A stretch of 14,841 nt of DNA from an uncultured Rubrobacteraceae bacterium (GTDB lineage Bacteria; Actinomycetota; Rubrobacteria; Rubrobacterales; Rubrobacteraceae): positions 1 to 14,841 of the forward strand of contig CADCUW010000344.1 in assembly GCA_902805985.1 (NCBI GenBank), written 5' to 3'. The translations under genes and the position numbers were made by a program. Shown here piece by piece: positions 1 to 6,611 of this stretch. A model generated the notes under the pieces. It worked only from the letters and a program-made list of their open reading frames with translations. It had not been told where the DNA came from and ran no database searches. Position 1 is the stretch's first letter. The number at the start of each line of letters is the position of its first letter.

Positions 1-4
1 ACGC

Positions 5-880
5 TTGGAGACCTTCGACCCCCTGGCCCGGACCGGCTGGCTGCAGGACCACCTCGAGGAGCGGGACCTGCGCGTCGTGGACATCCGCGGTTACGTCAAA
101 AAGACAGACCTCGGCGAAGGCCGCCAGAGGGCCGAGTACCTCCCTGCCCGCGAGGAGTACGACGAGGCCCACCTCCCCGGCGCCGTCTTCGTGGACTGGA
201 CCCGCGACATAACCGACCCGGACGATCCCGTCCCCGCCCAGGTCTCCCCGCCCGACCGTTTCGCCGACCTCATAGGATCCCTCGGCATCGGCGATGGGAC
301 CCACGTCGTCGTCTACGACCACGCCGGCGGCCAGTTCGCGACCCGCCTGTGGTGGGCGCTGACGTACTACGGCCATGACCGCGTCTCCGTCCTTGACGGC
401 GGCTGGAACAGGTGGACCGCCGAGGGTCGCCCGACCACCGTCGAGGTTCCGGATCCCGCCCCCGCGACGTTCACCCCGAAGACCAGGGACGGCTGGCGCA
501 AGGAGGCCGAAGAGGTTCTCTCCGCGGGCCGGACCGGCGACGCGCTCGTGCTCGACGCCAGGGACGAGGGACAGTACACGGGCGCTGTGACGAGGGGCGA
601 GGGACGGCCTGGGCACGTCCCCGGGGCGAGACACCTGCACGCCGACGGTCTCTTCCGGCCCGACGGCACTTTCCTCTCCGACGAGGACCTCGAAGAGAAA
701 CTGCGGGAGGCCGGGGTGCCGGAGGACAGGGAGGCGCCCGTGGTCGCCTACTGCAACGGCGGGGTGGCGGCGACCGTGCCGCTCTTCGCGTTACACCGGC
801 TCGGCTACAGGAACCTCTCCAACTACGACGGGTCGTGGAACGAGTGGGGCGCTCGGGAGGACCTTCCGGCGGAGCGCTGA
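5..880 (+). CDS. sseA: Thiosulfate/3-mercaptopyruvate sulfurtransferase (two-domain rhodanese)
   Basis: The 291-residue protein has two rhodanese domains. The N-terminal domain (about 1-145) has Asp in the active-site loop (VVVYDHAGGQ), as in the usual non-catalytic first domain. The C-terminal domain (about 160-288) carries the catalytic loop CNGGVA with Cys250, followed by the family-typical GSWNEWG near the end. Such enzymes move sulfane sulfur from thiosulfate or 3-mercaptopyruvate to cyanide or thiols through a persulfide on that cysteine. The loop does not clearly separate the two donor types. The start used is a TTG only five bases from the window edge, so the true start may lie upstream and no ribosome binding site can be judged. 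The length matches the family (about 280-300). Family assignment is confident; the substrate and gene symbol are less so. Confidence 0.9.
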   Translation: METFDPLARTGWLQDHLEERDLRVVDIRGYVKKTDLGEGRQRAEYLPAREEYDEAHLPGAVFVDWTRDITDPDDPVPAQVSPPDRFADLIGSLGIGDGTHVVVYDHAGGQFATRLWWALTYYGHDRVSVLDGGWNRWTAEGRPTTVEVPDPAPATFTPKTRDGWRKEAEEVLSAGRTGDALVLDARDEGQYTGAVTRGEGRPGHVPGARHLHADGLFRPDGTFLSDEDLEEKLREAGVPEDREAPVVAYCNGGVAATVPLFALHRLGYRNLSNYDGSWNEWGAREDLPAER

Positions 881-922
881 GACGGTCAGCTCTCAGCTTC
901 TTATTCCGTCCGTAGCTGCCTT

Positions 923-1026
923 GTGGGGTGTGGTCCAACGTGGGGTGTGGCGGAACGGGTTTTGCGCGGCAGGGAGGGTTCGGAGACGGGTTGGCAGACG
1001 GCTGATTCCTGACGGCTGACGGCTGA
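923..1026. repeat. Short direct repeats upstream of the sortase gene
   Basis: Two sets of short repeats lie in the 190-base gap before the sortase gene. GTGGGGTGTGG occurs at 923-933 and 940-950, a 17-bp period separated by TCCAAC. GACGGCTGA occurs at 997-1005, 1011-1019 and 1018-1026, the last two overlapping. The first pair could be a tandem operator. The second resembles low-complexity intergenic repeats. Neither function is shown by the sequence. Confidence 0.5.
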
Positions 1027-1030
1027 ATGC

Positions 1031-1058
1031 CTGAAAGCTGGCGGCTCGATGCTACAAT
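1031..1058 (+). promoter_or_regulatory. Candidate extended -10 promoter of the sortase gene
   Basis: TGCTACAAT at 1050-1058 is an extended -10 element (TGnTACAAT). CTGAAA at 1031-1036 is a weak -35 at 16-bp spacing. Transcription would begin near 1065, about five bases before the ATG at 1070. This fits the absence of a Shine-Dalgarno sequence and suggests a leaderless or nearly leaderless mRNA. Confidence 0.45.
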
Positions 1059-1069
1059 CCCGTGCGGCT

Positions 1070-1717
1070 ATGCAGAGATCCCGGGCACAAAAGATCATAC
1101 TCTGGGTACTCAGCCCGGTCATGCTCCTCGCCGGGATCGCGCTCGTTGCCTCCTTCTTTCTCGCGGGTCGTCTGGACAGCACCGCGACCAACAGCGAGGA
1201 CCCCGGCGGCTTCAACGTGCCACGTCTGGAGACCACCCAGCAGGGCAACGAGGAGACGAGCGAAACGGGCCCCGAGGACAAGACCCTCAAGCTGACCGTC
1301 CCCTCGATGAGCCGCATAGAGAACGACGAGATCCCCTCCACTACGGGCGACGACGAGGCCAAGCTCAAGGAGTACGCCGCCATCCACCTCGAAGGCACAG
1401 GCTTCCCCTGGCAGAACGAGGCGAACGTCTACATCGCCGGCCACCGCCTCGGCTTCCCCAACACCGAGAGCTGGCTAACCTTCTGGGACATGAACAAGGT
1501 CGCCGTGGGCGACGAGGTCTTCGTCACCGACGCCGACGGCACGGAGTACACCTACAAGGTCTTCAAGGAGTTTACCGTCGGCCCCTCAGACACCTCCGTC
1601 ACCACCACCGAACCCGGAAAAAACATCCTCACCCTCCAGACCTGCACGTTGCCGGACTACTCCCAGCGTCTGATCATCCAGGCCGAGCTCACGGACACCT
1701 CAGAGAAAGCGGCGTAA
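1070..1717 (+). CDS. Membrane-anchored sortase, class E-like
   Basis: A 215-residue sortase. A basic N-terminus (MQRSRAQK) precedes one hydrophobic segment (about 9-32, IILWVLSPVMLLAGIALVAS), giving a membrane anchor with the catalytic domain outside. The catalytic triad is visible: His125 in AGHRLGFP, Cys192 in TLQTC and Arg200 in SQRLII. The TLxTC signature points to the class D/E group, and class E is the usual housekeeping type in Actinobacteria. Sortases join LPXTG-like proteins to the cell wall or to pilins, but no LPXTG-type substrate is encoded in this window. The ATG at 1049 lies inside the predicted -10 region, so the ATG at 1070 is preferred. The stop codon sits inside a large palindrome. 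Confidence 0.85.
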   Translation: MQRSRAQKIILWVLSPVMLLAGIALVASFFLAGRLDSTATNSEDPGGFNVPRLETTQQGNEETSETGPEDKTLKLTVPSMSRIENDEIPSTTGDDEAKLKEYAAIHLEGTGFPWQNEANVYIAGHRLGFPNTESWLTFWDMNKVAVGDEVFVTDADGTEYTYKVFKEFTVGPSDTSVTTTEPGKNILTLQTCTLPDYSQRLIIQAELTDTSEKAA

Positions 1718-1754
1718 GGAGGGCCGGGACAGGCCCCGGCCCTCCTTACGCCGC
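1709..1754. terminator. Bidirectional terminator between sortase and SDR genes
   Basis: A perfect inverted repeat with 20-bp arms (left arm GCGGCGTAAGGAGGGCCGGG at 1709-1728, right arm 1735-1754) and a six-base loop. It contains the last codons and the stop of the sortase gene and lies between two convergent genes. There is no long T-run, so it would act as a hairpin-only terminator in both directions. Confidence 0.75.
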
Positions 1755-1781
1755 CAGCTGTTTCTCGTCGAGCCGGTGCCC

Positions 1782-2492
1782 CTACTCTTTGCCGAACTCC
1801 TGCGCCTTGAAGCGTTGGCCTGTCACTCCTTCTGACTCTTCCGAGGCCAGGTACATGAAGACGGCCGTGTTCTCCTCAGGGGTGATGCGCGTCTGGGGGT
1901 CTTCTTCGGGGTAGGCTGCGGCTCGCATGCCGGTGCGCATGCCGCCGGGGTCCACGGCGTTGGAGCGGACGCCGCGATCTTCGAGCTCGGCTGCCAGGAT
2001 CTGGGAGAGGCCCTCCATCCCGAACTTGCTGACGGAATACGCGCCCCACTCGGCGCGGCCCTCGACGCTGACGCCGCTCACGACGTTTATGATGGAGCCG
2101 CCCTCGCGCAGGTGGGGGATGGCCGCCCTGGAGACGAGGTAAGTGCCGTTGAGGTTCGCGTCGATCACGCGCCGCCAATCATCTTCTGGATACTCCTCGA
2201 TGGCAACCCTGGGCCCGAGCACGCCCGCGTTGTTGACGAGGACGTCGATAGCGCCGAACCTCCCGACCGCTTCCTCCACGAGCCTCCGCGCGTCCTCGCC
2301 TTTCGACACATCCGCCGCGACGGCGAGCACCTCCGCGCCGAGACTTTCGATCTCCCCGGCGACGGGCCGGATGCCCTCCTCGCTGCGGGAGTTGATGACG
2401 AGCGACGCGCCCTCCTTCGCGTAGGCCAGCGCGAGAGCCCTGCCGAGACCCTGGCTCGCGCCGGTGACGAGGGCGACTTTACCTTGCAGCAT
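1782..2492 (-). CDS. SDR-family NAD(P)-dependent oxidoreductase
   Basis: A classical short-chain dehydrogenase/reductase of 236 residues with a Rossmann fold. The cofactor motif TGASQGLG is at 10-17, Asp61-Val the adenine-binding spot, NNAG at 87-90, Asn113 in the helix-4 position, Ser139, and the catalytic Tyr152-Lys156 pair (YSVSK). The C-terminal substrate loop starts with DPGG, where many family members have NPG or PG. The substrate cannot be read from the sequence. The Arg at the end of beta-2 (NSRS) favours NADPH. An ATG 39 bases further upstream is possible, but GGAGG lies eight bases before the ATG used here, which decides the start. It converges with the sortase gene and is probably transcribed alone. 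Confidence 0.88.
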   Translation of the reverse strand: MLQGKVALVTGASQGLGRALALAYAKEGASLVINSRSEEGIRPVAGEIESLGAEVLAVAADVSKGEDARRLVEEAVGRFGAIDVLVNNAGVLGPRVAIEEYPEDDWRRVIDANLNGTYLVSRAAIPHLREGGSIINVVSGVSVEGRAEWGAYSVSKFGMEGLSQILAAELEDRGVRSNAVDPGGMRTGMRAAAYPEEDPQTRITPEENTAVFMYLASEESEGVTGQRFKAQEFGKE

Positions 2493-2626
2493 GTACGAAC
2501 CTCCGGTTTGGTTCTGGCGACTTTCGGCCACAAACCGCCAGCTTAAACGTTTGCGGGCCGGGGCGTTGATAGGAGGGTGGGATACGGGGAGATCGGATGG
2601 AGCCCACTTACCGCGCTTCTTCTCCT

Positions 2627-3958
2627 CTACGAGCTCCCCTGGACCATCATCTTTGTTTCAACTTCGCAGTCGTCGGCCACGAGGTCGATCTCATCGGCGA
2701 TGTAAGAATCGCGTCCGTCGCCGCAGTGGAGTTCGTCCTTGTGGCCGTCTCTCTCCGCATCGAGAAGGTCGTCCCCCCTGCCGCCGTAGAGCGAGTCCTC
2801 GCCACCACCGCCATCGAGCCAGGCGTCATCACCGTTGTCCCCGTAGATCACATCATCGCCCTTGTCGCCGCCTATCTGGTCTTCACCAGGCCCGCCGTGG
2901 AGCACGTCGTCGCCCTCTTCGTCGGTATCCATACCTCCCGCGCCCATCACCTCATCGTCGCCCGGACCGCCGTACACCCGATCGTCGCACAACCCACCCT
3001 CCACGGTGTCACCGCTGCCCCCGCCGCGTACCTCGTCCTCGCCGCCTTCACCGGCGAGCTTGTCGGCCCCATCGGTGCCCCGCAACATACCGGAGGATGG
3101 TCTATCGGGCTCGTCGTTCGTGGTATAGGGGACGCCGCGGTCTATGATTCTGGTGCCGTTCGCCTCAGGGGCATCTCCGCAGGCCCGGACCTCGCGAAGC
3201 TTCTCCGCGATCGACGCTTCACGCAAGACCTTCTGTTTCCTCAGATACCCTTCCAGCGAGCCTCGTACGGCCTTCTGGAAGCTCTCCGGCGTCGTGATCG
3301 CGGTAGAGCCAGAAGAGCCCAGCATCCCGGTGTCGGCCCGGTACTCGCGGACCGCCGTCGTGCCGTCCTGGAGGTGGAAGATGACGAGGTACGTGTCCCT
3401 GAGCCCGAAGTGGTCGGGATCTATCCGTCTTGCCGGCGCGTCCAGAAGCCTCCGCACGAGAGATCCCACCACTTCCGGGCCGTCGTCGAAGTCGGCCAGC
3501 ACCTGTTCGGTATCCTCCCCGTGGGTGACGCTTATGCTGCCCACCCGGCCTTCGATGTCGAGCAGATCCGCGCCAACCTTGGCCCCGGGGTTGGAGACCG
3601 CCTCGTAAAGCATCAGGCCGCCCCGCTGGCGGGCGGCGAGGCGGAAGGAGGAAGCATAGCCAGACACCTCGTAGACCGGGGTGCCGGGTTCGAGGTAGGC
3701 GGCGTCCCCGTCCCGTACCCGGTAGCCGGGTCCCTCGTCGGATACGTCGTGCCGTACCTCGGCGAATTTCGGGCCGAGGTCGTCCTCGCGTAGCGACCGG
3801 TCGGCCTCCCGGCTCTCCGGGACCGCGTAGGTGAGGCCGTCGAGCCTCACCACGTCTTGCCAGCCGTAAGATGCTTCTCCGAAAGGTTCCTCCGACGAGC
3901 AACCGGCCCAGAGCGTTGCCGCGGCGCACACCAAGACCAGCACAACCGCCCGCCCCAT
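2627..3958 (-). CDS. Exported probable lipoprotein with C-terminal calcium-binding (RTX-like) repeats
   Basis: A 443-residue secreted protein. The N-terminus (MGRAVVLVLVCAAATLWAGC) is a signal peptide ending at Cys20. The lipobox is imperfect because Trp, not Leu, is at -3, so lipidation is likely but not certain. The central part (about 25-290) matches no family I recognise. Residues about 294-405 hold Asp/Gly-rich nonapeptide repeats of the RTX type (GGxGDDxxx, for example GGPGDDEVMG and GGRGDDLLD), which form a calcium-binding beta-roll. A tail with DSYIADEIDLVADDCE closes the domain. No protease or lipase motif is visible, so a structural or adhesive envelope role is only a guess. The ATG used has GAGGT six bases upstream; a TTG 12 codons earlier is the alternative. 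Confidence 0.75.
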   Translation of the reverse strand: MGRAVVLVLVCAAATLWAGCSSEEPFGEASYGWQDVVRLDGLTYAVPESREADRSLREDDLGPKFAEVRHDVSDEGPGYRVRDGDAAYLEPGTPVYEVSGYASSFRLAARQRGGLMLYEAVSNPGAKVGADLLDIEGRVGSISVTHGEDTEQVLADFDDGPEVVGSLVRRLLDAPARRIDPDHFGLRDTYLVIFHLQDGTTAVREYRADTGMLGSSGSTAITTPESFQKAVRGSLEGYLRKQKVLREASIAEKLREVRACGDAPEANGTRIIDRGVPYTTNDEPDRPSSGMLRGTDGADKLAGEGGEDEVRGGGSGDTVEGGLCDDRVYGGPGDDEVMGAGGMDTDEEGDDVLHGGPGEDQIGGDKGDDVIYGDNGDDAWLDGGGGEDSLYGGRGDDLLDAERDGHKDELHCGDGRDSYIADEIDLVADDCEVETKMMVQGSS

Positions 3959-4238
3959 CTCCAGACCTCGCTCGACGCTCCCGCTACAAACCAAAGTCTA
4001 ACAGCGGGGCGCGGGCACCGATCCGCCATCCCCAATAGAATCCCGCGCCGGGAACACGGGGCTGGACCCCGGTAGGCACAAGAGAGAACAAGCCGGGTCC
4101 TTACAGCCCCGACACTGCAATCCTTCGCCGGATGGCTTTCCTGACGACAAACCGCCCCTGCTCAAGTTCACGCCCTGCTCTCTGAAAGAGATGATAAGCG
4201 GCTAGAATTTACAACGGTCTAAAGGGAGGAGGCGCGGC
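3959..4238. other. Intergenic region, left edge of accessory region
   Basis: About 280 bases between a divergent pair of genes. The only signal seen is near the right end: TAGAAT at 4203-4208 as a possible -10 element without a convincing -35 partner, and the strong Shine-Dalgarno GGGAGGAGG at 4224-4232 serving the gene at 4239. No tRNA or attachment-site repeat was recognised. From here to about 5.7 kb the DNA looks visibly less GC-rich than its flanks. Confidence 0.4.
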
Positions 4239-4733
4239 GTGGGTCGAGACTCTAGCGGAGCGGTCCGCAGCTATACCAAGAAGAAGATCCTACCATCGTC
4301 GAGGGAACGCCGGCTCCGGCGGGCGAAACGCCGCATCGTGTTGGACGTTTTTCTCGCCCGCGAACCGACGTGGAAGCACATCCGGGAGATGCGCGAGCGC
4401 TGGGGCATCCAAGCACAGACCCAGATGCCTCCTCCGTATCAGGGTGCCGAATACACTCTCCAGCCCCTCCAATTGCGAGCCGAGGAAGACTTCGGCGCGG
4501 AAGCCGAACGGTGGTCCGCCACGTTTTACGAATGGAGAAAGGATTTGGCCGTACTCTGCGAAGCGGTTGTCCCCGCTGAAGCTCGTGATAGCGACCATCA
4601 CACGTCCTTCGGATGGAACGTTTTTCTCTCCATGTGCGTGCTATTTGATCCGCCCGAGACTCAGTTGGTGGATTTCACGGAGAGGTTCGGGTGGGCAGGC
4701 TCGAATGTCATTCCTCGCGGCGACGCACGATGA
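4239..4733 (+). CDS. Hypothetical protein, first gene of a coupled pair
   Basis: A 164-residue protein I do not recognise. It starts at a GTG six bases after an excellent Shine-Dalgarno (GGGAGGAGG). The N-terminus is strongly basic (about residues 12-34, rich in Lys and Arg), which would suit nucleic-acid binding. The rest has predicted-helical stretches rich in Trp, Glu and Arg, with no cysteine motif, signal peptide or membrane segment. Its stop codon overlaps the next start (ATGA), so the two proteins are made together and may act together. Base composition is less GC-rich than the flanking chromosomal genes, which fits acquired DNA. No function is proposed. Confidence 0.7.
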   Translation: MGRDSSGAVRSYTKKKILPSSRERRLRRAKRRIVLDVFLAREPTWKHIREMRERWGIQAQTQMPPPYQGAEYTLQPLQLRAEEDFGAEAERWSATFYEWRKDLAVLCEAVVPAEARDSDHHTSFGWNVFLSMCVLFDPPETQLVDFTERFGWAGSNVIPRGDAR

Positions 4734-5239
4734 ACGCCCCGCCGATAGTGTGGCGAAAAGAGCACAATGAACTAGAGGCGACCTGGATGGAATTCTACGA
4801 AGGGTTGTTAGGGGCCCTCCTCGAGAAGTACGTTCACCCTCAAGGGGTGACCACAGAAGAGGCGATGCGGGCCATCCGCGAGCAAAATCTGGAAATTTTC
4901 GAGCGCTGGCGGCAAAGGCTACACGGGAACGAATCACACCCCTTCGTAGGCGTACAGCCGTACCATACGAGCGAAGATATTGATTCAGCCTTCCAGGTGC
5001 TTTCTGCCCGTCACGACGCTCGGCCGGTCTCCGGAAGGGAGAAGCGAGACGAACTCACGGCCGTCCAGTGCGCCATTCTTCACGAGCGCTACAATCTTCC
5101 AGACCCCAAAGACCGACGACGGCGGACGTGGACGTTCGAGCGGCTGGCCGAACACTTCGAAGATCTCGAGTCGCCGCGGGCCGCCAAAGATCACGTCGCG
5201 CTTGGCAGGAGCCTGCTCAACCAAGCGCAACCAAATTAG
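4730..5239 (+). CDS. Hypothetical protein with possible C-terminal helix-turn-helix, second gene of coupled pair
   Basis: A 169-residue protein whose ATG overlaps the upstream stop (ATGA), the mark of translational coupling. A GTG further upstream would give a longer overlap and is less likely. The N-terminal half is acidic and probably helical. The C-terminal part (about 132-163, TWTFERLAEHFEDLESPRAA and onward) reads like a helix-turn-helix of the sigma-70 region 4 kind, with a 'RLAEHF...SPRAAKDHV' spacing, so DNA binding is plausible. It ends in a TAG. The pair sits immediately upstream of the mobile-element genes and may be its cargo or an older insertion. I recognise no family. Confidence 0.68.
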   Translation: MNAPPIVWRKEHNELEATWMEFYEGLLGALLEKYVHPQGVTTEEAMRAIREQNLEIFERWRQRLHGNESHPFVGVQPYHTSEDIDSAFQVLSARHDARPVSGREKRDELTAVQCAILHERYNLPDPKDRRRRTWTFERLAEHFEDLESPRAAKDHVALGRSLLNQAQPN

Positions 5240-5279
5240 GGAGCGATAAACCCCGCGCAATTCTTCGTGTCTTTTTACC

Positions 5280-5285
5280 TATAAG
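5280..5285 (+). promoter_or_regulatory. Possible -10 element upstream of the MerR/AlpA-like gene
   Basis: TATAAG at 5280-5285 lies in an AT-rich stretch of the 70-base gap before the helix-turn-helix gene. No good -35 hexamer is found at 16-18 bases upstream, so this is only a weak candidate. Confidence 0.25.
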
Positions 5286-5308
5286 TATGCGGTTTACGCT
5301 GTGCCTAC

Positions 5309-5530
5309 ATGGACAGCGTGATGCACATAAGCGAGGCTGCTAGACGCCTCTCAGTTAGTCCTCAGCATCTGAGAATGTTGTAGTAGCAAGGCCGCATTCG
5401 ACCGGCTCGTCACGACTTCAATGGCCGCATCTACACCGAGTTCGACATTGCCTTGCTCAAGAGCATGGGTGTCGGCAGCCGCCCCCGCAAACTGAAGCGG
5501 GCGGAAGAAGTGTTGGGACCTGCGCAATGA
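5309..5530 (+). pseudogene. MerR/AlpA-type helix-turn-helix protein interrupted by two adjacent TAG codons
   Basis: The frame reads MDSVMHISEAARRLSVSPQH then LRML, two TAG codons at 5381-5386, and continues in the same frame as QGRIRPARHDFNGRIYTEFD to a TGA at 5528. Together this is one 73-codon protein. 'ISEAARRLSVSPQHLRML' is a MerR/excisionase-type recognition helix-turn-helix, and 'GRIRPARHDFNGRIYTEFDI' is the matching wing. The two stops fall where family members usually have a Glu and a variable residue. Such proteins are typically excisionases or repressors of integrated elements. The frame is otherwise intact, and its TGA overlaps the next start (ATGA), so the gene order is preserved. 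It is either inactivated or read through at amber codons. Confidence 0.7.
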
Positions 5531-5712
5531 GTAGCCTGCACATCACCTACGCCTCCCGCTCTGGCACCGAGCCCGAGGAGGAATTCAATGCGCTAGCGGC
5601 TGTCTACAAATTAGTGCTCGATTGCCACGCAAAGAAAAAGGGCGGTCCCGCAACCGCCTCCGAAGACGCCAGAAAGGACAAGAATGTTGACATCCACCCC
5701 GATTGTACATGA
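5527..5712 (+). CDS. Small hypothetical protein of the mobile element
   Basis: A 61-residue protein whose ATG overlaps the TGA of the helix-turn-helix gene (ATGA). The middle (FNALAAVYKLVLDCHAKKKG) is a likely helix, and the C-terminal tail is charged. I recall similar small proteins beside primase genes in actinobacterial elements, but I know no function for them. The start is decided by the overlap, since no separate ribosome binding site is visible. If the upstream gene is really dead, translation here may be weak. Confidence 0.6.
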   Translation: MSSLHITYASRSGTEPEEEFNALAAVYKLVLDCHAKKKGGPATASEDARKDKNVDIHPDCT

Positions 5713-5862
5713 CCCTCCCTGCCTTCTCGCCAACGTCCGCCAGGTGCTGAGTGTGCGACCGATCCTCGCAGACTACCCTAGACGGCTTGCTGTCCTGCTA
5801 AAGGCCTCGAGAACGACGTCGTTCTCGAGGCCCTCCAGGTCGATGGCGAGGTCCTGGCTTGA
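5713..5862 (+). pseudogene. Degraded gene remnant before the primase
   Basis: No intact frame fills this gap, but two pieces look protein-like. One frame reads LLANVRQVLSVRPILADYPR then RLAVLLKA. A second frame takes over with GLENDVVLEALQVDGEVLA and ends in a TGA at 5860-5862 that overlaps the TTG start of the primase (TTGA). This looks like a small gene that lost its frame and was once coupled to the primase. The 'LLANVRQVL...VLLK...EALQVDGE' layout vaguely recalls the CHC2-zinc-finger fragments found before such primases, but the Cys and His ligands are missing, so this is a weak guess. Confidence 0.3.
5803..5832. repeat. Perfect 30-bp palindrome upstream of the primase gene
   Basis: The arm GGCCTCGAGAACGAC (5803-5817) is followed without a spacer by its exact reverse complement (5818-5832). 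It lies 26 bases before the primase start. It could be an operator or cruciform, or a by-product of the remnant coding frame that runs through it. Confidence 0.6.
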
Positions 5863-6527
5863 GCGCCGACACCGCCACCCGAAAGCAAGCTGCAGCTTCG
5901 TATCTGGCGCGTGGGATCGCGGTCATTCCCGTCCCCGCCGGGGAGAAGAACCCTAACCGTCCCGACTGGCAAGGCGAGCGACTCACAACCGAAGACGTGC
6001 CGCGCTGCTGGACGAACGGGCAGAACGTTGGCCTCTTGACCGGCGAGCCCTCCGCCGGCCGCGTGGACGCTGACCTCGACGCCGATGAGGCGGTAAGAGT
6101 GGCGGGGCGTTTCCTGCCGCCTACCCTCACGAGCGGTCGAGAGAGCCGCCCTCACTCGCACTGGTGGTACTCGTGCCCTAATACCGAGAGCAGGGACTGG
6201 AAGGACACGGACGGCTCCAAGCTGGTCGAACTGCGGGCCACGGGCCGCCAGACGCTCGTGTGGCCCTCGACGCACCCCAGCGGGGACGGCTACCTCTGGT
6301 ACGATGAGGGAATACATCTGCAGGCCGAGATAGGGGCCGTGGAACTCGAAAGCCGGCTGAGGGAGCTGGCAATGGCCGCGCTTCTCGCGCGACACCTTCC
6401 GTCCGTGCGTGATTCGAAGACGAATGGGGGCGGCCGACACGATTACGCGCTCGCCTTGGCGGGATTCCTGCTGCGTTCTGGGCGCCTGGACGAGGGGTTG
6501 GCGCTCAAGATCCTCAAGGCCGCCTAG
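5859..6527 (+). CDS. PrimPol (bifunctional DNA primase/polymerase) domain, upstream part of an amber-interrupted replication protein
   Basis: A 222-residue N-terminal part of a replication protein. It begins at a TTG with GAGGT six bases upstream. The archaeo-eukaryotic PrimPol fold is recognised from 'ARGIAVIPV...GEKNP' (about 17-32), the metal-binding Asp70-x-Asp72 in VDADLD, the His99-Ser-His101 motif in PHSHWWY, and the later ELRATGRQTLVWPSTHPSG segment. This domain makes primers and extends them at the origin. The frame stops at a TAG (6525-6527) after LKILKAA, then continues in the same frame (DAKGWSDKGTKRESHRDLEG) into the helicase at 6612. The two belong to one ancestral polypeptide of 890 codons. 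The residue lost at the TAG is probably Trp (TGG), judged from related proteins as I remember them. Confidence 0.75.
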   Translation: MSADTATRKQAAASYLARGIAVIPVPAGEKNPNRPDWQGERLTTEDVPRCWTNGQNVGLLTGEPSAGRVDADLDADEAVRVAGRFLPPTLTSGRESRPHSHWWYSCPNTESRDWKDTDGSKLVELRATGRQTLVWPSTHPSGDGYLWYDEGIHLQAEIGAVELESRLRELAMAALLARHLPSVRDSKTNGGGRHDYALALAGFLLRSGRLDEGLALKILKAA

Positions 6528-6611
6528 GACGCGAAAGGCTGGTCGGACAAGGGCACGAAGCGGGAATCCCATCGAGACCTCGAAGGCATCGTCCGCGACA
6601 CCGCCGAAAGC

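Noticed and set aside
2597..3793. 398-codon open frame on the plus strand
   Set aside because: It is antisense to the RTX-like protein, whose signal peptide and Asp/Gly repeats are evident. The plus frame is repetitive Val/Ala sequence mirroring those repeats.
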